A stretch of 64,000 nt of DNA from UBA5314 sp040217815 (GCA_040217815.1 JBEHWI010000011.1:31725-95724); one strand, 5' to 3'; positions 24,736-35,235 are shown, numbered from the stretch's first letter. The notes: generated by a model from the sequence alone, not told the origin. A program made the numbers and translations.

Positions 24736-26584
24736 CAGGGAATCTGACGCTAAAGGTGGTCCCCGCCGGTCCGGTCAAACAGTCGATGCTCGCTCCATGC
24801 CGGGCGGCTATGCTGTAGCAAACCGCCAATCCCAGCCCGGTGCCTCGGTCCTTGGTGGTCAGGAAAGGGGTGCCGAGCTTCTCCTGGATGTAGTCAGGCA
24901 GGCCGTGTCCATCGTCTTTCACAAACAGAACAACTTGTTCGCCATCTATTTTGGTGCCTATGGTCAGGGTCCCTCCGCTGGACATGGCTTCAATACTATT
25001 CCTGGTCATGTTGAGGATTAGCTGTCTGATCTCGTTTTCATCCATGGAAACCGAAAAGGGTGCGTTCAGATCCAGCTCTACATTGATTTCATTGCGGTTG
25101 GCATCCGATTGAACAATAGGATAGATGGAACGGACCAGGGAATCCAGGTCGCCGGGCTTAAGGTCGACCTTTTTATCTTTGGCCATGCGCAGGTATTCGG
25201 TGATGATGTCGTTGGCCCGATCCAGTTCTTCGATCATGAGGTTAAAATAATCAGCGTCAGCCTCATATTCTTTGTTTTCCTGAAGGAGCTGCAGGAACCC
25301 CCTCACCGAGGTCATAGGATTCCTGATCTCGTGGCCGAGGCTGGCCGCCATTTCTCCCACCAGGTTCAAGCGGTCCAGGCGGGCTAATTCCTTCTCCAGT
25401 ATCTTTTCTTTAGTAATGTCGATCATGGTATGTAAAAAGCAATTCTGGCCGTTAACCTGGATAGTTTCTGAGGAGGCCAAACCGGTTAATGTCTCTCCAT
25501 TCACGCCGCGGAATGATATCTCATAATTTCTGAGGTTACCGTTTTTATCCATTAAGGCCCGTTTTTCAATAATGTCGGCCAGGTCCAGCCAGAGGTTAAG
25601 CTCTACAGCGGTACGTCCCAGAACTTCATCCCGGGTTCGTCCAAAAGTGGACAACCATGAATCGTTTACGTCGATATAACGGTTTTCTTCGCGGCTCGCT
25701 ATAGCCATCATTATCGGGCTTGATCGAAAAGCCTTGTTAAACCTCTCTTCCGACTGGCTTAAGGCTTCTTCCACCCGCTTGCGTTCGGTAATATCAACCG
25801 CTGCACCCAGAATGCAGGGTTCGCCGTCTATTTGGATTTGCTGCCAGTTGCTGAAACAGGTTTTGATCTGATTTTCCCTGGTGCGAACCTTGATTTCAAA
25901 CCCGGTTTGCAGGCCCAGCCTGGATACCGCCTCCAGCACCTCGGCGGCGTCTTCCGGATTCACCAGGTAATCGCCTTCATATACTTTGTGTCCCAGTATG
26001 TCTTCCTTTTCATAGCCCAGAGTTGTCAGCCAGGCGTCGTTTACAGCGATATGCACCAGATCACGGAGCCTGGTAACGGTCATCATGGCCGGGCTGGCAT
26101 AAAATACGGTGGCGAATCTGTCTTCCGACTGGCGCAGTTCTTCCTCGGCCTTTTTGCGCTCGGTGATATCGTTGGCTATGCAGGTAATGCTGACTACATT
26201 TCGGTGGGAATCCAAATCGGGGTTGATAAAAAGATCATAATAGAAGACCTTATCGCCATACCCTACTTCCATCACTTCCCGGGCGCTGGTTCCGGTGGTC
26301 AGGACCTGGTTTTTTATTTTAATCAAGGGGCTGCTGTATTCAGGGGGTAGGATTTCTTGATCAGTTTTACCCAAAACGTGGCTTTCCCAACACCCGCTAC
26401 CCCGGTTGAGAATCCAGGTGTAGCGGAGATCTGTGTCCTGAGTAAAGACCAGGGTAGGGGAATTGCTTATGGCCAGCCGGAATCGCTCTTCGTTCAAATG
26501 AAGCTGGGATTTCATTTCTTGAATCTGCCGGTGGGCTTTATTAAGTTCAGCGATCAGCTCTTCGCGGCCCAGGTCCTCGTACAT
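24728..26584 (-). CDS. Histidine kinase with three PAS domains
   Basis: A 618-residue cytosolic sensor kinase. It opens with a short coiled coil (RQIQEMKSQLHLNEERFRLA), then three PAS domains (about 35-140, 155-275, 280-395), HisKA with the phospho-acceptor His in LGHEIRNPMTSVRGFL, and a HATPase with N-box NMTRNSIEAM, G1 DDGHGLP and GTGLGLAV. The layout is that of KinA-type sporulation kinases, which feed Spo0F/Spo0A, but no partner regulator is adjacent. GAGGAG precedes TTG 26587/ATG 26584; ATG is chosen. Open sequence upstream to 26635 has no ribosome site. Confidence 0.88.
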   Translation of the reverse strand: MYEDLGREELIAELNKAHRQIQEMKSQLHLNEERFRLAISNSPTLVFTQDTDLRYTWILNRGSGCWESHVLGKTDQEILPPEYSSPLIKIKNQVLTTGTSAREVMEVGYGDKVFYYDLFINPDLDSHRNVVSITCIANDITERKKAEEELRQSEDRFATVFYASPAMMTVTRLRDLVHIAVNDAWLTTLGYEKEDILGHKVYEGDYLVNPEDAAEVLEAVSRLGLQTGFEIKVRTRENQIKTCFSNWQQIQIDGEPCILGAAVDITERKRVEEALSQSEERFNKAFRSSPIMMAIASREENRYIDVNDSWLSTFGRTRDEVLGRTAVELNLWLDLADIIEKRALMDKNGNLRNYEISFRGVNGETLTGLASSETIQVNGQNCFLHTMIDITKEKILEKELARLDRLNLVGEMAASLGHEIRNPMTSVRGFLQLLQENKEYEADADYFNLMIEELDRANDIITEYLRMAKDKKVDLKPGDLDSLVRSIYPIVQSDANRNEINVELDLNAPFSVSMDENEIRQLILNMTRNSIEAMSSGGTLTIGTKIDGEQVVLFVKDDGHGLPDYIQEKLGTPFLTTKDRGTGLGLAVCYSIAARHGASIDCLTGPAGTTFSVRFPAI

Positions 26585-26650
26585 CAAGGTAGTCTCCTCA
26601 TTCGGCTTGTTAAAGTAATTGTAACTTATATCCAATTTAACGTAACTACA

Positions 26651-26687
26651 TTGTCGACAAAAGATATAAATATTTTGCCGAAATCGA
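26651..26687. promoter_or_regulatory. Two Spo0A-box-like sequences upstream of the PAS kinase
   Basis: TTGTCGACAA (26651-26660; 6 of 7 to TGTCGAA) and TTTTGCCGAAATCG (26673-26686; full match to TGNCGAA). Both are about 70-100 bp before the kinase start. Short motifs like these occur by chance, so this is only suggestive. Confidence 0.3.
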
Positions 26688-26888
26688 TTTATTTACCCAC
26701 TACATTGTAGCAGATGAGCTTGTAATATAGGGAAAATGCAGAATTTGAATCGTTTAAGGATATCGATTAATAATTGTCAGCAGGTGCTTGAAAATCCAGG
26801 TGAGGCGTAAAAGGGAGTGGGGCGAAAGAATAAGGAACAGGCTGGGGAAAATTAAATTATTTGGAATAAGAGCGTATCGCGTAGTCGG

Positions 26889-26904
26889 CCGTCCCCCTGA
26901 CACG
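26889..26904. repeat. Short GGGGACG-type element
   Basis: CCGTCCCCCTGACACG, directly after the stop of the minus-strand LuxR gene (26905). It shares the GTCCCC..GTCACG-like core with the hairpin at 14071-14113. Confidence 0.35.
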
Positions 26905-28458
26905 TTACAGGTTGGCACTTTGCTCTTTAATCAACATGGATAACAACTCTCGGCGGTTTTTGGTTTCGGTTTTTCTTAGCATCTGGCGAATATATTGCTT
27001 TACTGTGGATTCTGCAATCATGAGCGACTGGGCCATGTCGGCGATGGAAAGGCCGTGCAGGGTTAATTCCAGCACCTGGGTTTCCCTGGGATTAAAATGA
27101 TATTTCTCGGCGAAGGTTTGGGCCGTATCAGCCCAGCTAACCTGGTCGGAAACTGCTTCGGGCTGAATTTCAACCAGGACTGCTTCCGTTTTGGTTGGCT
27201 CCGGGCAGTCAGCTGGAATGGAGTGTTCATCAGGGGAATAATCCGAGCTCGAACTCAGCTCAAGTGCTGGTGTATGCATCCGAAGGCTGACAAAAATGGT
27301 ATCTCTGAATTTTTCAAATAGTATGGACACCAGGGGCAGGGCTGCTAAAATGGCCAGCAACGAGACAATGAAAATGGACACATTGCCGAAGGTCTTATAT
27401 AGTATTTCGGCTGAAATAATGCCGACTTGTTTCAATACTAGAGGAAACACCAGCCCCAGCGAGCAGATCAGGGCTGGTCTTTTGTAAAATTGTGCTGCAT
27501 CCATAAACAAGAGCCTGCTTCCCACCGAAAAAACTGCACCGGCCGTTTGCACACACGAGTATCCGATAAATGAATAGGCTCCTTTATACTGGAAAGCCAT
27601 GGATATAAAACCCATGGCCAGAAGGCTGAAGGATGCGTTTAGCACCATGTGCTTTCCGCTTTGATCGCATAGTATTCCCCCCCCAATCAGACCGGCTATT
27701 AAAAATAACCTGGTGTATACCAGGTAGTCCTCTCCCCCCAGCCAAAAGGCGGAGGCGGCATAATCCTGCATTCCGAAAGACAGGAAGAAGCCGGTAAGGA
27801 TAAGCAGCAAAAGGATGACCAGTCCCGGCCTTAATACTTCCGGTTTGATGGTGGGGTTACCATTTCTCTCATAATCCGGCCACAAATAATCACGACAGAC
27901 AGGTAGATAAAGCGCACTGACCCCCAACAGCAGCACTACCAGGGCAGTAAAGTAAGTCTTTCCATATAAAATACTTCCATCCTGTTGAGGAGCCAGCAGG
28001 ACAAAAACGACGAAGTGCAGAGCAACTCCCAGGGCGGCACTCAAACCGATGGTTATACCGCGCTGGTTGGCTGGTATTTTATTGAATACAAAATAAGACA
28101 GATAAGCCATGAACACACCGGAGATCAGACCTGACAGCAGGCAGATGAGGGGCAGCATTTCTCTTGCGCCGTAGGCCATAGCCGCAGTGAGAAAAGCGGT
28201 AAATAAAGATGATATGAGGACGGCTTTTTTTACCTGTTTGATATCTGGTGAATGATCCAGCCACCAGGCAAACGCGGCAATTCCAATCGCATGGGCCAGG
28301 AAAAAGGAAATATAAAGCAGAGCAGCAGGTTCGCGTCCCAGGGTGATGAAGGTCCAGTAATGATTTAGCCAGCCTATACTGGCCTGCCAGAGAGTGTACA
28401 GGCAGGCTGGAACAATGTAGGCCAGTTGAACGCGATTTATACTCAGGTAGTCTCTCAT
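26905..28458 (-). CDS. Membrane-bound LuxR-family regulator (multi-pass membrane domain + GerE HTH)
   Basis: A 517-residue fusion. Residues about 1-390 form roughly twelve hydrophobic helices resembling a major facilitator fold. A polar linker follows, and residues about 450-510 are a GerE/LuxR HTH: FNPRETQVLELTLHGLSIADMAQSLMI, then STVKQYIRQMLRKTETKNRREL. Similar regulators are known from some anaerobes; the membrane part may sense a ligand rather than transport it. AGGG lies 7 nt before ATG 28458 (in-frame TTG 28461 also possible). No target gene is obvious; the surface-protein gene is divergent and 400 bp away. Confidence 0.82.
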   Translation of the reverse strand: MRDYLSINRVQLAYIVPACLYTLWQASIGWLNHYWTFITLGREPAALLYISFFLAHAIGIAAFAWWLDHSPDIKQVKKAVLISSLFTAFLTAAMAYGAREMLPLICLLSGLISGVFMAYLSYFVFNKIPANQRGITIGLSAALGVALHFVVFVLLAPQQDGSILYGKTYFTALVVLLLGVSALYLPVCRDYLWPDYERNGNPTIKPEVLRPGLVILLLLILTGFFLSFGMQDYAASAFWLGGEDYLVYTRLFLIAGLIGGGILCDQSGKHMVLNASFSLLAMGFISMAFQYKGAYSFIGYSCVQTAGAVFSVGSRLLFMDAAQFYKRPALICSLGLVFPLVLKQVGIISAEILYKTFGNVSIFIVSLLAILAALPLVSILFEKFRDTIFVSLRMHTPALELSSSSDYSPDEHSIPADCPEPTKTEAVLVEIQPEAVSDQVSWADTAQTFAEKYHFNPRETQVLELTLHGLSIADMAQSLMIAESTVKQYIRQMLRKTETKNRRELLSMLIKEQSANL

Positions 28459-28461
28459 CAA

Positions 28462-28867
28462 TCAACCCTGCTTACTTTATTTACTGATCACAATGCTCGC
28501 GAGGAGACACTGGTATTATATCAGACTGAACTAAAGCTGGTAAATATAACCGTTTTTGACTTTAAAAGAATCCCGATATTACGGGACTGATATAAAAATA
28601 TACTTTGGGTGGATTGGGAAAAGGCAGGCATTATGTTAATAATATACTGCTTATTCAGCTAAACGGCCTGATAGGACAGGGTGCCAAAGTCCTGCCCCGT
28701 ACGAAAAAACAGGAGGTTATTTCTAGAGGAGAACTGGTATGGTTGGTCTCTGTCAGCAGGTGATGATGAATGGTTTTTCACGGGGCAAAAAACAGGATAA
28801 ATATTTGGGTTAATAAGTAAAGAAACCCTGGCCTGGGTTGCCGATAATTTTCCGGGGAGGTTTTTTG
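28462..28867. other. Leader region of the S-layer-type protein gene
   Basis: About 400 bp between divergent genes. It contains AGGAC/GTCCT (28671-28691) and a GGGTT-type hairpin at 28821-28840 just before the ribosome site. A 24-codon frame at 28739-28813 follows GAGGAG but has no recognisable content. The 3' part (CTGGCCTGGGTTGCCGA) faintly recalls the end of c-di-GMP-I riboswitches, but the GCAAAGCC-type core is missing, so I do not call one. Confidence 0.35.
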
Positions 28868-31800
28868 ATGCGTAAAAGGTGTCTGATTGTTTTTATGTGC
28901 CTGGCTTTGTTGTTTTCGTCAAGCGGGTTTTTTATCATGCCCAAAGTAAAGGCGGATATAGAAAATATTGCTGAAGCCGGTGCCAGAACTCCACCGGCCG
29001 GCTCAGAAAATCCCCAACCAGAAGAACCGGCTGCTAATTTGACAAACACGGATAAACCTCTTGAACAGCCCACAGCAGCACCGTTGGTTGTAGCGGCTGA
29101 AGCCAGCGGAGACGGTGCTGTAATTACCTTGAGTTTTGACCGGGTAATGAAAGAACCGGGCGGAAATGAGTCCAACTTCTGCGTTATGGCTGACGGCATC
29201 AGAGATCAGGTCGCTATGGCAAGCTTGAACATGGATAATAGCAAAATTGATCTGAACCTGCAGGTTCCCCTAACCGGGGGACAGACAGTTGTAGTTTCGT
29301 ACACGGCGGGCAGCCTGGCATCGGTCGAAGGGGGCCTGCTTGATTCATTCTCCGATATGAAGGTGGAGGTTTCTGGAGAGGCCAAAGAACCAGCTGGTAA
29401 AGAGTCTGACAGCTTGAATAATAGTATTCTTCCAGTTGAACCGCAAACGGTTGCTGAAAACAGAGCGCTTCTAGCTCCGGTTTTATTAAGATCTCCGAGC
29501 AATATTCATTCTCTTGGAACCTGGGGCGACCCGATGCTGGGGAGCGGCATGCCGGGAGTAAACAGCGGGGATACCATAGTGCTGCCGGGCGACGGGGCGG
29601 CAAATACCAGCCTGGTCATTCCAGCCGGAATAACTGCCCTGATTATTCAGGGGAGCAATACGTATTACGGGTTAAATATAGAACTGGCAGCGGGGCATCC
29701 CGGGCTTACTTTAACCATACAGAATCTTAACCTTGCCGCGCACGATAACAAAGCCGGCATTGATTTCGGCAATGCTGCCGGAGCTTGCACCTTAATCATA
29801 GTAGAAAGCAATGTTATTCAAGCCGGATCTTCCTGTGCCGGGGTACAGGTGCCGGCAGGATGTTCGCTCACTATCGACGGTGGCGGTTCGTTGACTGCCA
29901 GTGGCGGCAGCGGTTTGGGAGGCGCGGGTATCGGCGGTGCCGGCGGCTATAACGGCGGATCCATCACTATTCTTGGGGGGACTATTGAAGCCCGGGGAGG
30001 TCAGGGCGGTGCTGGAATTGGCGGTGGCAGCGGGCCGGCCCGGGGTGCAGATGTAATTATATCAGGTGGAAATATAACCGCCACCGGCGGTGATGACGGA
30101 AGCGGCGACGATGGTGGAGCCGGTATCGGCGGAGGAAAGGGCACTGGGGATTATGGCACTATCACTATTAACGGGAGTACGATAATTGCCACCGGCGGGT
30201 CGAGGGCAGCCGGGATAGGAGCCGGCGATGGAAATGGCTCCGGAGGCAGTATTGTTATAAACGCCGGTAATGTTACCACCACGGGCAAGGACGGAGGCGC
30301 CGGGATAGGTGACGGCTATGGTTGCGGAAATACTACAATAACGATTAACGGCGGTAACATTCAGGCCACCGGTTCAGCCAACGCGGCAGGAATTGGCGGT
30401 GGTGATAAAAGTGGTGCCGTCCAGATCACCATTTATGACGGAACGATTAACGCCGTAGGCGGTAGTGGTACGACTATTGATGGAGATGACAACGGAAATG
30501 ACATAACGGTTCAAAGCGGCGGCGCAGGAATTGGCGGTGCTTGCAAGGGAGGAACCGGGGGGTTAACCATTTACGGTGGTACTATCCAGGCTCAAGGGGG
30601 TTATAATAGTGCCGGTATTGGCAGTGGGTATAAGGCGGGATCAATGGCTCTGATTATTAGCGGTGGCAGCATCAAAGCCAGCGGAGGGGAAAACGGTGCT
30701 GGTATCGGCAGCGGTAAAAAAGGCGGTGGAGCTGACACGGTAGTCAGTGGGGGCAGGATTGAAGCTATAGGCGGCCCCAACGCTCAGGACATAGGCGGTG
30801 GTGTAGACGGTTCGGCCGGATCGCTGACGGTGAACGGCTGGGCGGTAATAATCGCTGATGACGTGATTGCCGCCACCGGCTCCAGCGGACCCTATACCAT
30901 AAGAATCCTGAACACCACCGGAACCAGTGCCGGGGTGCAGACCGTGACCTTGAAGACCGGCGCGGGGGGAGATTGCATAAGCGGAGCAACCGGCAGTGAT
31001 GGGCTCTTTGGTTCTTTTTATCTAAAAAACAATACCGACTACCAGGTAGCGGTGGCCGGTTATAAAATTCACAAATCGGGTGAAACAGATTTTCAAGATG
31101 CAACGACCTTTAACAGCGGTACTAGCGCAGGTACTTTAGACTTTGTGATAAACAACGCCCCGACGGTCAACGGCTGGAGCATTATGACAGCACCCGAGTC
31201 CGGCACTTATCGGCGTATCTATGGCGAAGGTAACCGGGTATGGACGATAGGGGGTAATAAGGTGTTTTATAGTGAGAACTACCCGCTAGTTCCACTTTCA
31301 GAACAGTATAGCAGGGACGGCCTTCCGCCCTATGACATGAGCTTTTTCCAGAGCGGCAATGTCACCAGGGGTTGGGTGGTAGGATACGGCACCACCGGTG
31401 CCCACACCACCGATTTGTCCGGTACGGCCTGGGAAAACATGCAGATGCTGGGCGGAGGAACCCTCTGTGCCGTCGATTTCCCCAGCGCAAATGTGGGATA
31501 CGCCAGTGGTACCGCTAAAGTACTTATTAAGACAACCGACGGCGGGCAGAACTGGAGTGTGGTGCAGGTAGACCCGCAGCACCCGCTGTCTTACAGTACG
31601 GTAAGTGCACTTTGCTTCGTGGACGAAAATACCGGCTATGCATGCATCTCGGATTCTGAACTGAGAAAGACCACCGATGGCGGTAAAACCTGGTACAGCA
31701 CTGACGTAACAGACCCTTATTGCACAACAGACGTGTTCTTTTTAGATGCCAACCATGGCTGGGCAGTAGGTATAAATAAAATCTTCCGCTATGAAAACGG

Positions 31801-34800
31801 AGCGTGGTATGAAAAGGACAGCCCCTATGCAGATCAACACGGTCTGGAAAGCGTCTTTTTCCTGAACCAGAACGAAGGCTGGATCAGCGGCCAGGGTGGG
31901 GTCATTCTTCACAGCACCGATGGTGGTGCCAGTTGGACTCCGCAGGAATCAGGAACCGATAAATCGCTTTTGGACATATATTTTGTAGCTTCCAACCTGG
32001 GCTATGCGGTGGGCAGCGATGGCACCATCCTACGTTTTACCGGCGCAGCCGCTCCGACCATATCCGCACCGACCGTTGCTACCGGAGCAGTCAGCAATAT
32101 TATTACCAGGGGAGCCACCGTGGCCGGCAACGTGACCTCCGACGGCGGCAGCGCGGTGACCGAAAGAGGTATAGTATACTCCGGGCTGGCCAACCCTACT
32201 CTGGATAGTGGGAGGAAAGCCGTGGTTGCCACGGCCGGGACCGGCCAGTTCAGCGTGAACATCACCAACTTGATGAGTGGGACTATTGCGCATGCCAGGG
32301 CCTATGCCACAAATAGTAAGGGGACCAGCTACGGTGAAGATGTGTCATTTACTACCGCGACGGCTAACGGACTTACTGTCACTACGGGTGACATCACCGA
32401 TATAAGCAGCAAGGGAGCCAGGGTGACCGGATACGCTATTCCTGGTAATTTAGCCGGGATCATAGAGCGGGGCGTGGTTTATTCCACGAATGCCAACCCC
32501 ACTTTCAACGATTTCAAGGTGCCCTACACGGCTGACGCCCTGGAGGGGCCGATCCTGGTCAACCTGACCTATCTGAATCCCAATACTACTTACCATGTTC
32601 GGGCATATGCTATTGACTCCCAAAACATAGCCGTTTATGGAGAGGATAAAGTATTTACCAGCGCAGCAGGCACCTATGGCTGGACGGATCTGTCCGTTAA
32701 CCTCCCGGCTAATGCCCGGCTGGATCCAGACCTGCCTGATAATGCCCAGGGAGCCACAACCATGATGGCTATGGATTTCGTCGATGCAAACAACGGTTGG
32801 CTGGCCCTGACCAGGTATGCCAACAACCAGCCGGTCAATGAACTTCTTATCACTCACGACGGCGGCGCGACCTTCCAGGTGGTGCCCGCTCCGGCAGAAT
32901 TCTATTCGATCAGCTTCAAGAGTGCTTCCGAGGGATTGGCCGCGGGAAATGACGGCCGGATCTACCGGACCCTGGACGGAGGCCTGACCTGGAGAAACGC
33001 TGGTTCAGGCGTTAGACCCTACTATGCGGTTACGTATCCCAAAGAATCGGACAGTGGCTATGCCTGCGGGTACTGGATGCGCTTGAGCCGGGTCAGACCA
33101 GTTGATCCGGTCACCGGCAATGAGACCGGCCTGGAATCTATGCCCAGAGAAACAGGGATTGAGGGTTGGTCCGAAAACCTGAACTGCATCTCCTTTGTCC
33201 CTTCCGGTAATAGCTGGGAGGGTTGGGCCGGAGGGGTTGAGGCCATCATTCACTGGACCGGTACTGAGTGGAGGGCAGACGGCACTTATCCCAGTTCGGA
33301 TGTTCTTGTGAATGGAAGCGGTGGTTCGCACAACGGCATATGTATGGTTGACAATAAGGAAGGCTGGTGTGTAATGGACGGTGGTTTCATTCTGCATACA
33401 GCCAATGGACTGGAGTGGACCATCCAGGCCAGCCCCGATGTATACAAAATAGGTATCAACGACTACGGGCTCCACCGTACCCTGATGGATGTTGACTTTC
33501 TTAACAACCAGGAGGGATGGGCAGTAGGATCAAAAGGTGTAGTACTGCATACAGTTGACGGCGGTATGTCCTGGAATATGGAAGCCCCAGGCATGACCAA
33601 CCGTATGATGACATCGGTAAAAGCAATCAGCCCCACTTGTGGCTATGCCCTGGGCAACGATGGCACGTTTTTGAAATACGGTACATCTGGGGAAGCGGTT
33701 ATAAATGCTCCCACTGTAACTACCGGCACCGTATCAGGTGTTTCGGACACTTCAGCATCGGTGGCGGGGAATGTAGCATATGACGGGGGCAGCACAGTAA
33801 CCGAGCGGGGAGTGGTCTATTCCACCAGCGCTGACCCGACTATAGAAAACGGAACCAAAGTGACGGCGGCCGCAGCTGGGATTGGGGAGTTCTCCGTGAA
33901 CCTTACCGGACTGACGCCCGGAAGCACCTATCACGTGCGCGCTTTTGCCACCAACAACGTGGGAACCAGATATGGGGAAGACAAGACATTCACGAGCGAG
34001 ACTTCCACGGTAGGAGTAAGTCGGATTACTCTAAACAAAAATGAGACTGCTCTTAGCGCCGGCCTGCAGGAACTGCTAATCGCCACAGTATTGCCCGAAA
34101 ATGCCGGTGATAAGCGCGTTCTTTGGACAATTGCCAGCGAATCCGAAGCGGGTGTTTTGACCGTGGTGGATGGACTGATAAGCGCCCAGAAACAGGGGAC
34201 AGCCAGGGTACGAGCCACCAGCGCCGTCAACCCGGAGGCCTATGCCGAATGTATCGTAACCGTAAACCCGCCGACATTGCTTAGAATCAGCCTCACACCG
34301 GAAACCGTCAGCCTGACCACCGGTCAATCTAAGGAAATGAAGGTTACTGCTTTTTATTCCGATCAGTCCAGTGTGGATGTGACCAGTGGCTCAAACTACT
34401 CATTCTCCGGCAGTAGTATAGCTTCCATATCATCCGCCGGTCTGCTCACTGCCAACAGCCCTGGCATGGTTGTGCTTACCGCCACCTATCAAGAAAAACA
34501 GGATACTGTTAATATTACCGTTGCTTCATCCGGCGGCGGCGGCGGCTCCGCTTCCAATAGTACGGAGCCCATAAATACACCGAAGGCTGAACAAGTGCAG
34601 ACCCCACTTGAATCCGAGGTGAAAAGGCCTGCGGACGAACCGTCTGACCTTACCGGTCACTGGGCGCATGACTGTATTATGGCCTTGATTGCCAACGGCA
34701 TCATAAAGGGCTATCTGGATTTAACCATTCGACCTGAGCAGGAGATAACCCGGGCGGAAGCGGCCAGCCTGCTGGTGCAATCACTGGGCCTGCAGGACTA

Positions 34801-35185
34801 CCAGTTGCAAAACTCGCAGAGCCCCTACACTGATCAACTGCCGGCTTGGGCTGAAAGGGCCATCCTCATTTGTACGGAAAAGGGCCTGATGAAAGGCTAC
34901 CCGGATGGAAGCTTTAAGCCGGATCAGCATATAACCCGGGCAGAAATGTGCGCAGCCCTGATTCAAGCCTATCCCCAGGTCATGCAGCCCCGATTTACCC
35001 TGGCTTTCACTGATCGGGACTCCATACCGGAATGGGCACTGGCATATATTGAACTGGCGGCTGCCAACAAACTGGTTGGCGGCTACCCGGATGGAACGTT
35101 TAAACCTGATGCCTTTATTAAACGGGCTGAAGTCTTTACAATTATCTGTCATTTAAAAGGGTATCACCAGCAGCACAGCTCATAA
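28868..35185 (+). CDS. Giant S-layer-type surface protein
   Basis: A 2105-residue exported protein. GGAGG at 28856-28860 selects ATG 28868, giving a signal peptide ending near KVKA. Domains: SwmB-like (about 70-170); a Gly-rich beta-helix-like region (about 240-657) with ten AGIGGG-type repeats; YCF48/BNR-type propeller repeats (about 760-1057: TDGGASW, GYAVGSDGTIL); two fibronectin-like repeats with TERGIVYS (1060-1267); a second propeller set (1270-1607); a third TERGVVYS repeat; two Big2 Ig-like domains (1715-1887); a Gly linker; and three SLH domains (1927-2097: HWAHDCIMALIANGIIKGY) that bind the cell wall. A predicted cell-surface scaffold or adhesin. Confidence 0.9.
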   Translation: MRKRCLIVFMCLALLFSSSGFFIMPKVKADIENIAEAGARTPPAGSENPQPEEPAANLTNTDKPLEQPTAAPLVVAAEASGDGAVITLSFDRVMKEPGGNESNFCVMADGIRDQVAMASLNMDNSKIDLNLQVPLTGGQTVVVSYTAGSLASVEGGLLDSFSDMKVEVSGEAKEPAGKESDSLNNSILPVEPQTVAENRALLAPVLLRSPSNIHSLGTWGDPMLGSGMPGVNSGDTIVLPGDGAANTSLVIPAGITALIIQGSNTYYGLNIELAAGHPGLTLTIQNLNLAAHDNKAGIDFGNAAGACTLIIVESNVIQAGSSCAGVQVPAGCSLTIDGGGSLTASGGSGLGGAGIGGAGGYNGGSITILGGTIEARGGQGGAGIGGGSGPARGADVIISGGNITATGGDDGSGDDGGAGIGGGKGTGDYGTITINGSTIIATGGSRAAGIGAGDGNGSGGSIVINAGNVTTTGKDGGAGIGDGYGCGNTTITINGGNIQATGSANAAGIGGGDKSGAVQITIYDGTINAVGGSGTTIDGDDNGNDITVQSGGAGIGGACKGGTGGLTIYGGTIQAQGGYNSAGIGSGYKAGSMALIISGGSIKASGGENGAGIGSGKKGGGADTVVSGGRIEAIGGPNAQDIGGGVDGSAGSLTVNGWAVIIADDVIAATGSSGPYTIRILNTTGTSAGVQTVTLKTGAGGDCISGATGSDGLFGSFYLKNNTDYQVAVAGYKIHKSGETDFQDATTFNSGTSAGTLDFVINNAPTVNGWSIMTAPESGTYRRIYGEGNRVWTIGGNKVFYSENYPLVPLSEQYSRDGLPPYDMSFFQSGNVTRGWVVGYGTTGAHTTDLSGTAWENMQMLGGGTLCAVDFPSANVGYASGTAKVLIKTTDGGQNWSVVQVDPQHPLSYSTVSALCFVDENTGYACISDSELRKTTDGGKTWYSTDVTDPYCTTDVFFLDANHGWAVGINKIFRYENGAWYEKDSPYADQHGLESVFFLNQNEGWISGQGGVILHSTDGGASWTPQESGTDKSLLDIYFVASNLGYAVGSDGTILRFTGAAAPTISAPTVATGAVSNIITRGATVAGNVTSDGGSAVTERGIVYSGLANPTLDSGRKAVVATAGTGQFSVNITNLMSGTIAHARAYATNSKGTSYGEDVSFTTATANGLTVTTGDITDISSKGARVTGYAIPGNLAGIIERGVVYSTNANPTFNDFKVPYTADALEGPILVNLTYLNPNTTYHVRAYAIDSQNIAVYGEDKVFTSAAGTYGWTDLSVNLPANARLDPDLPDNAQGATTMMAMDFVDANNGWLALTRYANNQPVNELLITHDGGATFQVVPAPAEFYSISFKSASEGLAAGNDGRIYRTLDGGLTWRNAGSGVRPYYAVTYPKESDSGYACGYWMRLSRVRPVDPVTGNETGLESMPRETGIEGWSENLNCISFVPSGNSWEGWAGGVEAIIHWTGTEWRADGTYPSSDVLVNGSGGSHNGICMVDNKEGWCVMDGGFILHTANGLEWTIQASPDVYKIGINDYGLHRTLMDVDFLNNQEGWAVGSKGVVLHTVDGGMSWNMEAPGMTNRMMTSVKAISPTCGYALGNDGTFLKYGTSGEAVINAPTVTTGTVSGVSDTSASVAGNVAYDGGSTVTERGVVYSTSADPTIENGTKVTAAAAGIGEFSVNLTGLTPGSTYHVRAFATNNVGTRYGEDKTFTSETSTVGVSRITLNKNETALSAGLQELLIATVLPENAGDKRVLWTIASESEAGVLTVVDGLISAQKQGTARVRATSAVNPEAYAECIVTVNPPTLLRISLTPETVSLTTGQSKEMKVTAFYSDQSSVDVTSGSNYSFSGSSIASISSAGLLTANSPGMVVLTATYQEKQDTVNITVASSGGGGGSASNSTEPINTPKAEQVQTPLESEVKRPADEPSDLTGHWAHDCIMALIANGIIKGYLDLTIRPEQEITRAEAASLLVQSLGLQDYQLQNSQSPYTDQLPAWAERAILICTEKGLMKGYPDGSFKPDQHITRAEMCAALIQAYPQVMQPRFTLAFTDRDSIPEWALAYIELAAANKLVGGYPDGTFKPDAFIKRAEVFTIICHLKGYHQQHSS

Positions 35186-35235
35186 TTCTAATATCGAAAG
35201 GCCTGGTCGTTTAATAGTAATACTGCAAGGAATTT

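Noticed and set aside
26905..26935. TGGCAC followed by TTTGC as a sigma-54 promoter
   Set aside because: Spacing between GG and GC is wrong and it lies inside the LuxR coding sequence.
28640..28865. c-di-GMP-I riboswitch before the surface-protein gene
   Set aside because: Only the 3' GGGTTGCCGA portion resembles it; the conserved GCAAAGCC core and tetraloop-receptor are not found.
30765..31103. 112-codon minus-strand frame
   Set aside because: Antisense to the Gly-rich part of the surface protein; its Arg/Ser-rich content follows from that composition.
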